Source: Galbula dea (Eukaryota > Chordata > Aves > Piciformes > Galbulidae). Taken from it: 64,000 bases of DNA. A model generated the notes under the pieces. That model was given only the letters and a program-made list of their open reading frames with translations, was not told the origin of the DNA and searched no databases. A program made the translations under genes and the position numbers. Below, in pieces: positions 26,998-40,649 of the stretch. The stretch spans positions 1 to 64,000 of the forward strand of contig VWZX01006819.1 in the NCBI GenBank assembly GCA_013399015.1, in the 5' to 3' direction. Every line of letters begins with the position of its first letter. Position 1 is the first letter of the stretch.

Positions 26998-27050
26998 AAA
27001 ATGGTTGGAAGGGACGTTAAAGATCATCTAAGCCCAATTCCTCTTCTTGC
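26998..27050 (-). mobile_element. Very short CR1 3' fragment
   Basis: 'AATGGTTGGAAGGGACGTTAAAGATCATCTAAGCCCAATTCC' is a reverse-oriented CR1 3' end, cut after about 50 bases. Confidence 0.75.
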
Positions 27051-28064
27051 CTGCAGACAGCCTAGGACACGGTGAGAGGACATGGCACAACACTGTCTGA
27101 GAGCTCCCTGCATGCTTGAGGTCCTGGGTTTTACATAGAGCTCAGCTCAGGCTTTGGATGCTGAAATACCTTGCTCTGGGAGCAGTCTCAAGAGACATCC
27201 TCAACCTCAAGGCACACTGGGGTATGGACAAGGGAGCATGGGTCCATACACATGCATACAGTGAGTTGCCTGATGAATACTCCTCTCCCAATGATGGGAA
27301 GCCCGCTACACGTTCCTGCTTCCAGACATGAGCAGGGATTGGCCATGACTTACCCACAACACATTGAATGCTGACTTAGAAAGCAAACCTCCCCACTCTT
27401 CATACCACTGAGCCAGCAGTGACCAAGCAGGGAGATACAGAGTATTGGCTGCCAATCAGTTGATACGCATCCAGCTCCTCTCACCTGCATTTAACCAGTC
27501 TTGCTGGTGCAGCTCTACTGGCAAAACTCCCCAGCACAGCAAAATCCACCAGGGGAATCAACACATCAGACAAGCAAAATCAGCTTTGTTTACCCAGCAC
27601 TTTTATGCTGGTATAACTGGTAGGGATTTTGCAGTGAAGCAGCATAATTAAAATCAAACAAACAAACCTACCTACCTTTGACACCAACATCTTGCACCAG
27701 CACCAGATGGGACAGTGTGAGGCTGTTTGATCCAGGGGGTCCTCTGCAAAGTAGGTACAAAGGACTATTCCAATGGCCGGTGAAACACAGCTGCAGAAGG
27801 TGCTTTAGCTGAAGTAAGCAATCAAAAATACTGTAGGCAACTGGAAATGGAGGAAGACAGAGAAGCAGAGGAGAGGTCTTAGCATGAGGCTTTGCCCACC
27901 ATTACTCTGGGACAGGTGTACCTGTCCTCTGGCCTGGAGACCCTCCAAGATATAGGAAGTATGTGTGTAGCCAGGTTAGAGACAGGAATTTCCCCTGTTT
28001 GCACCATTGCTTGAAATACCTTTTAGGATACAAGAGCCTAAGAATCACTGGACATGAGCTGGCA

Positions 28065-28150
28065 ATGAATTGAAGATGTCCCTGCTCATTGCACGGGGGC
28101 TGGACTAGATGACCTTGAAAGGTCCCTTCCAACCTAAACCATTCTGTGAG
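28065..28150 (+). mobile_element. Short CR1 3' fragment
   Basis: 'GAAGATGTCCCTGCTCATTGCA...GGGGCTGGACTAGATGACC' then 'TTGAAAGGTCCCTTCCAACC' and 'TAAACCATTCTGTGA' is the terminal part of a forward CR1. Confidence 0.9.
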
Positions 28151-31100
28151 ATTAGGAGTTCACTTAACAGAGCATCCTGTCTCTGATGGCCCAGGAAAAG
28201 AGTAAATGAGGTGAGTACAGAGCGGTTATTCTATAACACACCACCACTTAATTTTTTTGTTTTACATAGCTTCTCTTTCCAGATTCCCTAATGATAATCC
28301 CTGGATATTGACCTCTGAATTAAGCAGGGCCAAAAGAAAAAAGAAAGATTATTATGGAGACTTGAATTTCAGAGAGCTAGTGCTGAGGTTCCTATTTTAA
28401 GTCCAGTCAGATTTAGGGCTGCCAATCACAAGGTCTCATCTGCCTTAAAAGATTGCTATGCTATGAGGCATTTCCTGATGCTAAGCACCCTGGCTTAGCT
28501 GCCCACTACCACAGTGGGCAGAGAGCTGGAGACCAGTCACTCTGACACATCAAATACCCAGCAGCCCAGTGCTCTTCTCTGGGGGATATAAAGAAGCATT
28601 TGCCCTAATCTCATTTTCCAAGTGATGATGCAGCCTCAAAGCAAAGGAGATGTTCTCCAGAAGAGTCTGCTTCTGAGGTTCATGACCACCTCAGGCTGAT
28701 ACAGCCACAGTTTTGCTCCCTGCAGCAACACCTCTCCAGAGGTGTTCCTCCACCTTTAGCAGCCCATTGACACAACACCTGATGTGATGAGGGTCTGTAT
28801 TTTGTCTCTGTGGTCTCCAGTCTCTCCAGAGGAGGTTTCCTGATGAGCCAACAGAGCTAAGGAGGAGGAGGTGAGTGAGTAAAGACACGAGGTCCCTGCA
28901 TGGGTGCCCCTGGGAAGGGAAGAGCTCTGCTCAGGGCAGCTGCAGCATTGGCAGAGCAGCCAGGGCAGAGATCTCCCCTTTGCTCCCCCTCTCCTCCCAT
29001 CACCTTGCCAAAGCTTTTACAATTACTTTTATGAGTTTCCCCAAGGGAATAAAAAGGCATGAGTAAGAAAACCAGAGGCATGTGGAATCTAGCTGCACCA
29101 TGGGGCCAGCCCAGCCTCCCACCTGCACTCGGGGGGCTGCTTCAATGCCTGCAGCACATGAAAACTCCCATTTTGACTCCTGGGGACCATTTTCTTCAGC
29201 TATTTCACCACACCTTGTGCTCCCACCGTGTTATCCTCCTTTCCAGTCCTGCCCCCAGACAGGAGCATATCTCACTTCATCTGCCAGAGGATGGCAGGCT
29301 CTTCTCAGCTCACATCAGCAGTGGCTATGCATAAGGGGAAAAGGCGTTTTTGGAGTTGAGTTTTGGCATCTTACACCTTCCCCAGTCCAGGGGAATTTGA
29401 GATTCAGATCCAAGGTCTGCACAATCAATCCCTTTACCAGACCTATGATTCCCCAGCTGCCTACAACAACTCAGCCCATGGGGAGCCCTTACTTGCTTTC
29501 CAGGTGGTTTCTTTGTTTGTGTTACAGGAACACAGAGTTGCAAAACATGGAGGTGAAGTGTCTTCTGGAGGAGACACAGCACAGGCAGGCAAAGCTCCAT
29601 GCTAGTCTCTTGAAAGACCTCCTTTCACAAGTAATTCTGGCACGGCTGGCCACAAAACCTGCTTTGGGAGGCCCAAAATAATACATGTACATCACACCTG
29701 TAAGAAGAAAACAGCATGGGAACAAATGTTGTCAACAAAGACTTCCCCATACAGGTTGTGCTCCCCTGAGGAACAACTTGTTCTGAATGACCCCACATCC
29801 CAACCCCAGAGCATGGGAGTCAGAAATTTCAGATGCAGCCAGAACCTGCAGAGGTACTGACCACGGGCAGCCCTTTCCAAACTGGGATTTGAAGTCTGCG
29901 AAGCCCTACAGACCAGCTCCCCAAGCCTTGGCATGAGCAGGGTTTGTAACACCTCCCTGCTGGTATCTGAAACCAGAGTGCTGCAAGGGGCTCAGCCACA
30001 GAGGTAACTGGTGGAGAACATCCTGACAGGGAGAGCATTTCAGCATGGTGTGATGATCTAGATTTACAGGAATACAATACCCCCAGGAACACACTGGGGA
30101 CTCGCCCAGCTGCCGGAAATGCGGACCACCCTGCGATTACACTCGACATACAGGAGATGGGATGCCAGCTAACACCTGCCTTGTGTTTGTACAACACTGT
30201 GGTACAACAGCTGCTGCATGCTCCCTGCACCCCAAACTGCTTGCAAGGTAAATATATCGAGTATAAAAGAACCCCAAGTTTTTCAGCAGCTAGGGCAAAC
30301 CCTTGATGCAGTCGGTGAGCTTTGAAAAGGAAGGGCACACACAGAGGGATTTTTATCAGGTTCTCTGGGGGGGAGCTACCAAAACACTGATGCCCAAGGG
30401 TATTTTCTTCTCTGAAAGCTGCACCTCTTCCTTCTTCCCTTCAAGTCATTGTTTGCAAAAGTCAAGTGAAACCCTGGAATCACACTTGAATGAGCTCGAG
30501 GAAACAAATCCGCAGCTGACAGCTTAGCTGCAAGCACTGATTGCAAGAGCAACCAATGCTTCTAAAAGCTGCTCTGAAGTGGTTTGGGCATACACAGCCC
30601 TGGCTGGTATGTCTGCACAGAGCAGGAGTTGGCTGCTGTGGGCTGGCTGGAGGGATTGCATGCAGATGTCATTCTAGTTTGTGATCTGGAGAAAGGAGAA
30701 ACGTTATCATTCAAGAACAGAGCAACCCTTTGGTGTCCTGGGGAAGAACATACGGTCCCCACACCACCACGCAGGACAGCTGGCCCCTACCCTCAATGTT
30801 TTCCTCTGTGATGCTGCTGGAGTAAGTCATCTTCTCTTGCTCATCTCCTATATCTACAGCCCTCTCCCCACCTCCCTGGCACTGCCCTCACCCCTGCTCC
30901 TGCATCAGTGTGTGAGGCAGGGAATATTTTGGCCCCTTCTCCTCAAAAGTACAAGCGAGAGGTTATCTTGTACAATCCTAAACAAAAGCTCACAAACTTT
31001 CCCCTGGGTGTCTTTAATTGTTGTTTGAATGATCAGCTTCTCCCTCATCCTGCTTTGCACTCTGCATTAAGCATTAAAGGCAATCATGGCAAGCTCCAGA

Positions 31101-31684
31101 CCCTTTCCTGGTTTCAGACTATCATGGGACTGGCTTTTATGCAGCACAGTTAAACTTAAGGAAAATGAAGAGCAGTAAAGAGAAACAGCTCAGGTTTGCT
31201 CTGAGCAGACTAGATTCTCCTGAATTACAGTGCACAGCATGAAGAGCTGCCAAATTTAGCACAGCTAGACTCAGTGAAAAGCCAGGTACAAGAAGATACA
31301 GAAGTAAAGCTGCCAAAATACATCCCCCCAGGAGGCATGACAGACACTGCCCAGATTTCCATGGGAAAAGAGCTAATTTAAAACCAGAGCTGATGCATGA
31401 GGATTTAAAGAGGATCTTCTGATTCCAGGGTGTACCTTCATCATGATTTCAGGAGACAGATTTCACCAAGAAAAAATGGGATGAACTGAAAGGGAAAAAA
31501 ACCAAACCCCACAGTGATGTGGTTCCATGAAGGATGAAACCATCAAGCATCCATGGACCTGCATCATGCTGGTGTGAGGTGTTCTGCTGTCTGAGAGGGG
31601 CTGAGCTCCCGCTGCAGCATCTCCTGCAACAGAGACAAACAATATCTTTATTTCTACTTGACCACTTACTCCTCCAGCCCTGGG

Positions 31685-31760
31685 GTGCAGGGGCTGTATA
31701 GCACTCAAACCTACCCTCTCTCTTCTGCCCTAGTGTGCAGGGGCTGTGCAGCACCCAAAT
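31685..31760. repeat. 50-base imperfect tandem duplication
   Basis: The block GTGCAGGGGCTGT at 31685-31697 recurs at 31735-31747, followed in each copy by similar sequence (A/GCAGCAC-C-CAAA). The second unit is incomplete. Confidence 0.7.
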
Positions 31761-32650
31761 GCACCTGCTTCCCCCGTGGCCGAGGCTGATGCGCAGCAGA
31801 GCCCCGGCAGGAGCATGGCAATGTGCCAAATGCTCCCACTTCAAAGCCAAGCCCAGCAAACAGATTGTCTGTTGACTTTTATTACGCTGCTGTTTCTTGG
31901 GTGGTGAATTCCAGGTGGTGAATGTAATGCTAGACAGGCTAGGGTTGCCTTGCTGATGATAAAGTTCAGGTACAATATGTAGCCCATAAAGAAAAAACCT
32001 CTGGAGTTTCATCCTGAAATCGCTGCTCTGCGTCATGAGGGTTTGCAGAGTGCAAGGTGTGACAACTGGTTTGTCACCTTTGGGGAGAAGGTGGATTTTG
32101 AGCCCAGCACTGGAGATGGGAAGAATATACCAACCAAGTTTATTCCTGTTAACAGCTAGCTCGTCTTTTGGAGTCCTTGAGTGAGGTGGTGGCTGCAGTA
32201 GGGTGACTTGTGCTGCTTTTCCTTCCAGATGGAGCTCAGCAATCCAGCCCTTCCAAATCCCTTCCCCCTCCACCTTGTCCCACAGGCTGGAAGGAAGAAA
32301 GAACAAGGGAAGGGAATATCACGGGCTGTGTCTCAAGAAGGAAAAATCCAGCTGCAATGAGCTCCAGAGGGTAGGGCAACAGAAGGGCTGGATCGTTCCT
32401 CCATCTGACAGCTGTCTGCTGTGTGACTTTGGGAAAAGTCATGTCATTTCTCCACCCCACTTTTCCAGTCTATGGAAGCATGTAGATGACAGTACTTGCA
32501 AGCTAAAGAACAAAAGTCTTATATATAAAATAGGCCTACTCAATCCCAGGTAACTTCTTTTTGCTGTATTCAGAAAGGACTGTTTTCTTTGGCCACAGCT
32601 CTTACATATGTCTAAAGCCCAAAGGTGTGTGTACTGGTCTGTCAATTCCT

Positions 32651-32745
32651 GTAAATATTATTATAAATAGTATGTGTGTGTATATATATATATATATAAA
32701 ATATAAATATATATTATTATAAATAGTATTATTATATTTATACTA
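32651..32745. repeat. TG/TA microsatellite with duplicated AT-rich flank
   Basis: A TG run passes into an uninterrupted TA run (about 32680-32697). The block ATTATTATAAATAGTAT-like occurs before and after it, which points to slippage or a tandem duplication. Confidence 0.85.
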
Positions 32746-33419
32746 AAGTATACAGCAAAGCAGAGAACAGCACCTAAATATCATGGAAAGCAAAAAATTC
32801 CCCCATGCTATACCAACAAGCAGGTGGCAAGACAGCAACTGCAGAGCCTGAGTATTTGGGACTGCTGGCAGGTCTTTATCAGACAGTGACCCTTGAGGCC
32901 AACATCCCCTGAGGATTTTCAGGAGCAGAGGAAGGGCCTGGCATAACAAACCAGTCATCAGCTGACAGCACCACTCAGATTTGGCACCGTGGCAGAGATA
33001 GGAGCAGAGATATTAGCAGCCAGCTGTACACATCTGGAGCAATGTATGCAGGGAAGATACCCAGACACTTCCCTTCCTAAGGCAGGCATTGCTTGGATAT
33101 CTTAAGGCACCAATCCACCAAGACTAACACTACTTGCACTAACATATCCTCAATAAAGCTGCAAATATGTCCCTGCTTTGCTGGAGTGACAGGCTGGGGA
33201 AAGGAGCAGGAAGTATGAGAAGAGCCTGAAGGCAGCCAGAAGCAAGCATATGCTTAATCAGCTTAGCCAAAATAGATCAATAGGCACTAAAATGGGAGGG
33301 TCCCTCAGAGAGCCACAAACCCACTGGAAGGCATGGAATGTGCAAATGAGCAGCTCTCCCCAAGATATTATCTGAATCAACCTGAAGCAGCCCCAGCCAG
33401 ATGCACCATCTGCTCAGAG

Positions 33420-33590
33420 CATTCCACAAGGACATCCCGGTCGACGGTGTGAAAACCAGCAGACAGATCAAGAAGCATTAATACAGAACATATCCCCCTG
33501 AGCCAGCTGGCAGGGAGAGATCAGGGCCAGACCTTCAAAAGGGCTGTTTCAGGACGATGCCTCCTGCTTGAGCCAGACTGGAATTTATCA
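33420..33590 (-). mobile_element. Reverse-transcriptase relic of an old CR1/L3-type LINE
   Basis: On the minus strand, 33585 down to 33533 reads FQSGSSRRHRPETALLKV, matching the conserved FQSGFRP-H-TETALVKV segment of CR1/L2/L3-type reverse transcriptases. Further along, 33479 down to 33424 reads LMLLDLSAGFHTVDRDVL, matching the LLDLSAAFDTVDHDIL catalytic block. The first Asp of the active site is replaced by His, and a stop codon separates the two segments, so this is a decayed, non-functional fragment. It is clearly older than the 3'-end CR1 copies elsewhere in the window. The LINE superfamily is well supported; the exact family (L3 or an early CR1) is not. Confidence 0.75.
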
Positions 33591-33599
33591 ATGGCATCG

Positions 33600-36500
33600 T
33601 ATACACAGAGGTGTGACTGCTGCTGTAATGCAACAGCTCTCTTGGAAGAGGGGAAAGGAATGGCAGGATGGACATCAGACAGCAGCTGACAAATCATCCA
33701 ACAAAAGAGACTGCTGCTGAGAGACAGAAGACCAGCCCTGCAATTTTAGGGCTCTAGCACAACAATACAGCAGTAAGGAAGCTCTGAGAGAGGATATGGT
33801 TTCACAAGTATCATTGCAAGCAAAGGGGCACTCAATCAGATCAGAAGGGTAGCCATGAATTCACATCACACTTCTAAAGCTCACCTACTTGGTGTGATCT
33901 CCGGAGAGTTGCCTTTGGATGCAGGATTTGGCTGGTAGAAACCCGTGGCTCATGAGAGGCCCGTGATCTGGGGATATAGTACAATCTCATCATTTGCATC
34001 ATGTCTCTGGAGGAAGCAGGTTACCTCTGCTTTGCTTTTTTCCCTTGTCATCTCCTGCAAAAACAGATGCAATTTTGGAGAGCTCATGGGCAGACAACGC
34101 AACTCCTCCTGGTCCTGCATCACACAAAGCAAGCTGGTGTGCTGGAGTACCAAGTGGAGCAAACCAGGAGAGCATTGCATGCTTCTCTAAGCCTCACCTC
34201 CCTGCGTGCTGAACCAAGCACAGGTTCAGGCTACCAGTCCTCCAGTAGCCCCTCGGTCTCTAGAGGATGTAACCTGGCAGACACCACTCTTGCCCTCACC
34301 CCGAGGACCCAGCAGTGTCTGGACTCCCTTCCAGACACCTTCACTTCCCTTAGCTCTCTGGCCACCATCACTCCTTGGGTGTATGAGGTCCAGCAACAGC
34401 AGAACAGCACAGCCCTACTCTACACAGTGCTGGCATGTGGGAAGGAAACACAGACCAGGTGATTTTCTCTCTGTACCTCAGCTCCTCTGTGTGTTTCATA
34501 TATTGATGTCTGAGGGAAAAGAGGGAGCAGAGGGAGCTGGATTATAAACCCAGTTTTCTTCCTTAAGGATTTTGAAAGGGGACAGACATTCACAGGGAAG
34601 ATGAAAAATTATCCCTCTTCTCCTTGTGGGCTGGTTATATCAGCAACAACACTGCTAGCTGAAACAGACAGCTTCGGACACTGGCTGGACACATTGTTGC
34701 AAGATGACTCAGTGCAAGAAAAACAAACAAACAAACAGACACACACACACTGGAGGCCAACCAAAGGCTAATTAGAACTGTACAGCGTTTGCCAGGAAAG
34801 CCCCCTGCTGAGCTACAGCTTCTCTTGGCAAAGGGAGAAAACACATCCCAGAACAGCTCATGAGCAGAGCCAAGGGGCAGGAGGGCTCTCCTAGGGGTGC
34901 CCCTCATGCCACCCCCACTGTGACACCCTCAGTGGCACCCGGCAGGGCCAGATGCCCTTTGTTTTTAACTCCCTGAAGACAAGGCTATGCTGTGAAAAGA
35001 TATTTAAGTTGAAAGAATATGGTTCACTAGAGGACAAGCCTCTTCTGGCAACCTTGGTTGGAGTGTCACCAGCCATGCCAGTACAGCCAGGGGACGTGGG
35101 GCCAGCTCAGTGCCACCAAGCACACAGGCACTCAGGAGGGCTCAACCCCAAGACAGCCTCACACTTGGCTGCTTGAGTTGATCTCATTAACGCACAGAAA
35201 CAAGACAGGCCTTGGGAACTCAGTATATTCACTGTGTTTGAGGTGTTTTGTAGAAACCTGGTTCCAGCTGCATTAAATATTGATAATTTGGCAGGGAGTC
35301 TATCAAACAGACTGTATTTCAAGACATAGCAAGAAAGGAAGATGCTTCATGCAACTATGCTGGCAGGAAAATGCTGAACTTAATTATGACTTCAGAGATG
35401 ATTACATGTGTGATAATTAAGTTCAGGATCTACAGATAAGAAGACATGGGAAAACTGCTGAGTTCCCTCTCCTCTCCAGTCCTCTCCCCTCACCTCTCCT
35501 CAACTCCTTTCCTCTTCTCAACTCTCTGATCTCCTGAAACAATCCTGTTGCAAGCCTCAAGCTCTTCCTAAGGCTGTCAGTCCTTCCCCAGTAACATTTG
35601 GTTTCTCTATCTAAATCTAAACAAAAGATCAAGAAAGAAAAAAAAAAAACCACCCTATCAGAAAACAGAGTTCCTCTAAATTCTGTGAATGTGGGCATCT
35701 GGGCCAAGGTGAGAGGTCCTGCAACAGGAGTTCACCTTCTGCAGAGGAACAAAGTATGGACACAAAGGAGAGAAGGCCAACCAGACAACATAAAGCCATG
35801 GGGCTTCAAGCCTCATCGCTACCAGAAAAGCTTGCTAGGTAGCAAGTGTGGAAGGAGACCTTGTTCTGGAGGCTCACAGTATATCACCAAAGATATTAAA
35901 GGTAGCTCCATGCCACCCCTCTTCTCTTTCACTGGCTACTAGCATTGCACAAGTGCTAAAGAGGTTTCCTGTACACAGTGCTGCACACAGCAACCTTTGC
36001 CTTGCTTCTTTCCAGAATTCAGAGTGGGTTCAAATGAAATTCCAGCCACCTTAGACTGCCAGAACAGCTCACCCCTGGTTGGGAGAGGGGAGAAGGAAAA
36101 CAACAAATACTTAAGACCAAGATAGTCATCACAGTAAAAGAGCTTTTCCTAGAAGAGAAAATCCTAGAAAACAGGAAGGGTTTTGGAGAGATGAGTGTGT
36201 CAGCAGAAGTGTTGGGAGACACTGAAGGAAACCACAGGCTCTGGCACTCACAGCAACTGCTCAGCACAAGCCACATGACAGCCAACAGGAACTTGTGACA
36301 GCTTCTTCTGGCTGCCCTTTGAATTACATTTACCAACAGAAGAGTTTCCCCAAAAAACACCAGATGCTTTTGCCAGTATAGGGAATACTAAGCAACAGGT
36401 GAATATCAGCTGATTGAGGAAAAGGGGCAGAAAAGCATGACCAGAACCTGCATGCATCCATCTGAGCCAGCTCCAGAGGGTACAAAGCTGTCCAGGTGGG

Positions 36501-39500
36501 AGATGGGAGGAAGAAAGGTGAGAAATTGAAGGTGTTCAGGTTGCCACAAAATATGACATGCCCAGAACACAGGCTGTGACCCCAGCACCAGGCAGAAGCC
36601 TGTTCAGTAGTCAACTACCACTACCATGTGTCATCCTTTGTCCTTCTAGGCTCCTTGCTCTTCACAAGAAGGAAGAGCTGCCAGGCAGTGGGGCAAGCAT
36701 ACCCCCTGCTCAAACAGAAAGGCTTTCATCTTGTGCAGTCCAGTCTCAGGCCCAAAGGTCCTGCCTTCTTTCTGCACAAGGAACAGCATCAGCATCTCTG
36801 AGGACTCTCTCCCAGAGGATGTTGTCATCTGTTGATTCTCAGCCCAGCAGAGGCACATTTGATCCTGCACTGCCTTGGTCCAGCCTTGCCATCTGCCACC
36901 CACAGTCACTGGCGCCCTCATGCTCCAGCCACTGCACTAAGTCCCTGCCATGCCCAGGGCTGAGTGAGTTCTCCATTCTTGTCAAGGTGAGGCCAAGGCT
37001 CTTCCCAGGCTGCTGCAGGAGGCAGCTCAGCCCTACCTGCCCAATCTGGACTGTTTGAATTTCAAGCACTGACAGGTAGGAACATGCAGTTTTGCCCATG
37101 CTTTCCCTAATGAAAGTCCTCAGAGGATCTGTTTACACTGACATCTAGGGTCAAGCCTGAGGGATGACTCCACCCAGCTTAAGCCTACCTCAGAGTTTGC
37201 ACAGAAGCCACCTGCTCTGTCCTTTCTAATCCTCCAGATGAGCTCTTCAAGGAATCAGTTTTATTCCTCCCTCTGGCCTCACCTCTAATTACAGGTATTA
37301 GAGACAGGAAGTGGGCTCCACTCAAGACCAGGCAACTGTGGGTTTGGTGTTGGTCAACTGCTTGAGCTTACATCTTGCAGGTGAATGGTTTGATCCTAGG
37401 CATACAGCACAGAGGCGTGGGACTGACAAGCTGATTTCTTCTCAGATCCTGAAGCCTAGCAAAATTGTGCCAGAAAGCCTCCAAGAAAGCTCCAAAGCTA
37501 AGGGAGGCATCAGAGTAGATGGCCAGTAGAGCAGGAGCTGGAGGTTTAGTGGTTTCCCTGCTATGGCCTGAAACCACTTCCCTAACAAAGTCTCTACTAT
37601 AAGCCCCTATAAGCCAGGGGCATTTTATAGACCACCTAGAGCAAGGGCCACCTTCTGCACCTTCTCCAGCATATTCTTTTTGTGACAGAAATGTGTTTAG
37701 GAAGTCACCAGCCTCAACTCTGGTTCTGTTGCTCTCCAACATCTTACTCTTTGAATTCCTTGTTACTCATCAAACACTTTGTCAGGGGTATGCAGCTCTT
37801 CAAATGCCTGCTCTCCTCCCTTTCACTGCTCTACCTTTAGCCACAGAACTTAGATGGTACAGACAGCTCAGCAGCTCTGGGGACAAGACACTCCTGCTCT
37901 CACACAGCTATGGCAAACCACATACCACACCTCTGAAAGGGGATGGAGGGAAGGAAACCAAGAATAGTAACTCATGCAGTGTTCCAGAGTTGCCTGCATT
38001 TTCAGTTTGTATGTCACTTTTCAGAGCTGCCCTCAAATTACAGGTTTAGGCTGTACATCCTTGGGATTTTTATTTGGCACAGCAACATGCACAAGCCTCT
38101 AGTGGATCTAGTCCTACCACTTTGTTCAGAAGACCCTGTTTGTGAAAACTTGGTGGTTGCCTTGTCTATTAATTGAGAGGAGAGAGAAGCTATGGCCATG
38201 CCAAGAATTTTTTACTGGAGTTTAGACAACATCAGGCAATCCCCAGATGCCGATAAAATGGCTTCCCACTCCCCAAACTAGCCATTTCAGAGTCCAGTTA
38301 AACTGGATCCTGAATTCATCAAGTAAATGAACCTCTTCCTAACATGCTCCATAAAACAAGGCACGCTGCAGAGGACTCTGCTGCCCTTTCTCCAGAGCTT
38401 AAAAAACAAACCAACTCCCAAAATATAAGAAAGCATTTTTAATTACCTAGTAAAGATCATGTTTTATATGAACTAGCATTTTTTCTCTTTTAAGTTACCC
38501 TACATAGCATAAATGGGAACCTGCAGGATGTTTCTGACTTCCTGTGATTCCAATCATCTATCCTGAGCTTTTTTTGCTTATGTCACTGGAGCTGTCTATG
38601 ATGCCCTGTGCCTACTGACACAGGCACAGGAATTAGAATCTTTTCTTACTGATTTTGGAGGCACAGCAGCTTTACTTCAGCCCTCTGAAGGTCCCTTTCT
38701 TCGTGATCCCAATGGCAAGTGGAAGCACTGAGCAGCTCCACACGATCAAAAGTTCATGCTCAGAGAACAGCAGGAAGACATTTTGCATTTTCCTGTAAAC
38801 ACCTATGTCCAGCCAGAAAAAGACTCAAAAGAAGAAAAATGACTATCCAAAACAAGGAATTACCTTCTCCTCTTCAAGTTGTAATCCTGCATCACATTCA
38901 TGAGCCTTGGGAACCCATCAAGCCTTTGGGATCAGGACAGCCAGGATATGGCTTATCCATGGTCTGCAATGTCTTTGAATGCTTTTGTTTCCACACAATT
39001 TCTGACACCCACAAGTAGCCCATATGACATTCACTGGGACTGACTTGCCAGCTCCATGTTGGTCTCCCAGCTGAACTAGAGGCAGCAGGTTTCCAACCAT
39101 AAGCAGCCCCTTGCTCTGTGTCTGACTGGGTTCAACTATGCATTGCCTGCATCAGAAAGCTGTAAAGCATCACCTCATAGAGGTTCTGTTTCTCTGCACT
39201 GAAGTTCCAGAGCTATTTCTCCATCTGAGGATTCAAAAACATTATGCTCCTCTTAAGCTGTGCTGATCTTCTCCAGAAAGAAGGGCAAACACATATGGAG
39301 AGGAAGGAATGACGGTGCTTGTCACTTCTTCCAAGTCTGCTCACCATGCTTCCATCACACAACCTCCTATCAATGCCTTCCAGCACCACTCTAAATGATG
39401 GCTCCTCACCAAAGTGGATGCAAGAAGCTTTGGCAGAAGACTGAGGGACACAACCACCACCATAAATCAGCCAAGCAGTGTGCTAAGGAGATAAGCTGTA

Positions 39501-39865
39501 CGGGACAGCAAGGCCAAAATTCACACTAAACTTAGAGTAGTTAAAAGACATCACCTTCCATAGTACACAAGAGACAGAGTCCTCAGAAGAGTCCTTTTCC
39601 ATACCCTGAAATGAGCCTGGGCTATAATGTATCACCTCTTTGGAGAAACAACTAGTCCAGAGTTGGAGCATAGCACAGTTACAGCCAGATCTACAAATAT
39701 CTGTTACCATGGTCATGTCCCAGGCTGTCCATAGATACCTCCAGGAAACACATCTGTGCAATTTGAGGTATTTGATGCAGGAAGGCCAAAACCAGTATTT
39801 ACACAAAACACCAACTACAGGTGCCAGGACTCTCAAGTAAATGGGGTTGGTTTCTGCCTGTGAAA
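33600..39865. other. Intergenic, no gene recognised
   Basis: Unique sequence with a short (AAAC)n/(AC)n run at about 34722-34750. Overlapping frames up to 166 codons (36558-37058 +) show no domain and no convincing splice context. Confidence 0.6.
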
Positions 39866-39867
39866 TA

Positions 39868-40205
39868 TCACAGAATCACAGAATGTTAGGAGCAGGAAGG
39901 CACCTCGAAAGATCATCCAGTCCAACCCCCCTGCCACAGCAGGATTCCTTGCTGAACTCTTTCCAGCAGTTCCCTATCCTTCTTAAACTGAGAGGCCCAG
40001 AACTGGACAAAATATTCCAGATGTGGCCTCACCAGGGTAGAATAAAGAGGAAGAGGAACCTCTCTTGACCACTAGCCACACCCCTTCTAATACACCCCAG
40101 AATGCCATTGGCCTCCTGGCCACAAGAGCACACTGCTGGCTCATGGTCGTTCTTCCATCCACCAGGACCACTAGGTCCCTTTCCCCTTCAAGTCTCACTT
40201 TAATT
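39868..40205 (-). mobile_element. CR1 LINE 3' fragment (different subfamily)
   Basis: Reverse CR1 beginning 'ATCACAGAATCACAGAATG' then 'GGCACCTCGAAAGATCATCCAGTCC', 'CCCTGCCACAGCAGG', and further 'CCAGATGTGGCCTCACCAGGG', 'CCATTGGCCTCCTGGCCACAAGAGCACACTGCTGGCTCATGG'. Its 3' sequence differs from the copies at 171 and 5587, so it belongs to another CR1 subfamily. Confidence 0.93.
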
Positions 40206-40649
40206 TAGAAAAGACAAGTCTTTATCAAAACTTACCATAAAATACATTCTGTCATTGCTAAAAGGGATCTCACAAACATCTCTCTGAGAGCACAAGGGTT
40301 TTTGGTTTGTTTCTTCTCCCCCCTCACCTACAGATAGGTAACCTGCAGAGTGATTGCAAACCCATGATGGAGTCCAAAAGCAAGCAATTTGTAGAGCATT
40401 TCACAAAATGCACGGGAGCAAAGTTCAGAGCCTGAGCATGTACATGGTAACCTGATGAAAATAAAATCTGGGTCCTGTCAACAAACCTGGAGCATCATCA
40501 CCAGAGGTACAGCCTGGGAGTTACCCTGGCCACGACCTGCATGTCAGAAGAAATACCCTCTGAAGAGCACACATCAAAAAAGGCTTTCAGCCTTTGTCAG
40601 GATTGTGTTCAAGGGATTCAGCAGCTTCTCTGAAGAAATGTACTTTAAT

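Larger units (their letters stand above)
26110..33270. other. Intergenic, no gene recognised
   Basis: Unique sequence broken by two short CR1 pieces. The longest open frame of the whole window, 31449-32306 (-) with 285 codons, is here, but no domain, signal peptide or clear splice context is seen. It includes a duplicated 50-base unit that would disrupt a conserved protein. I treat it as chance. Confidence 0.55.
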
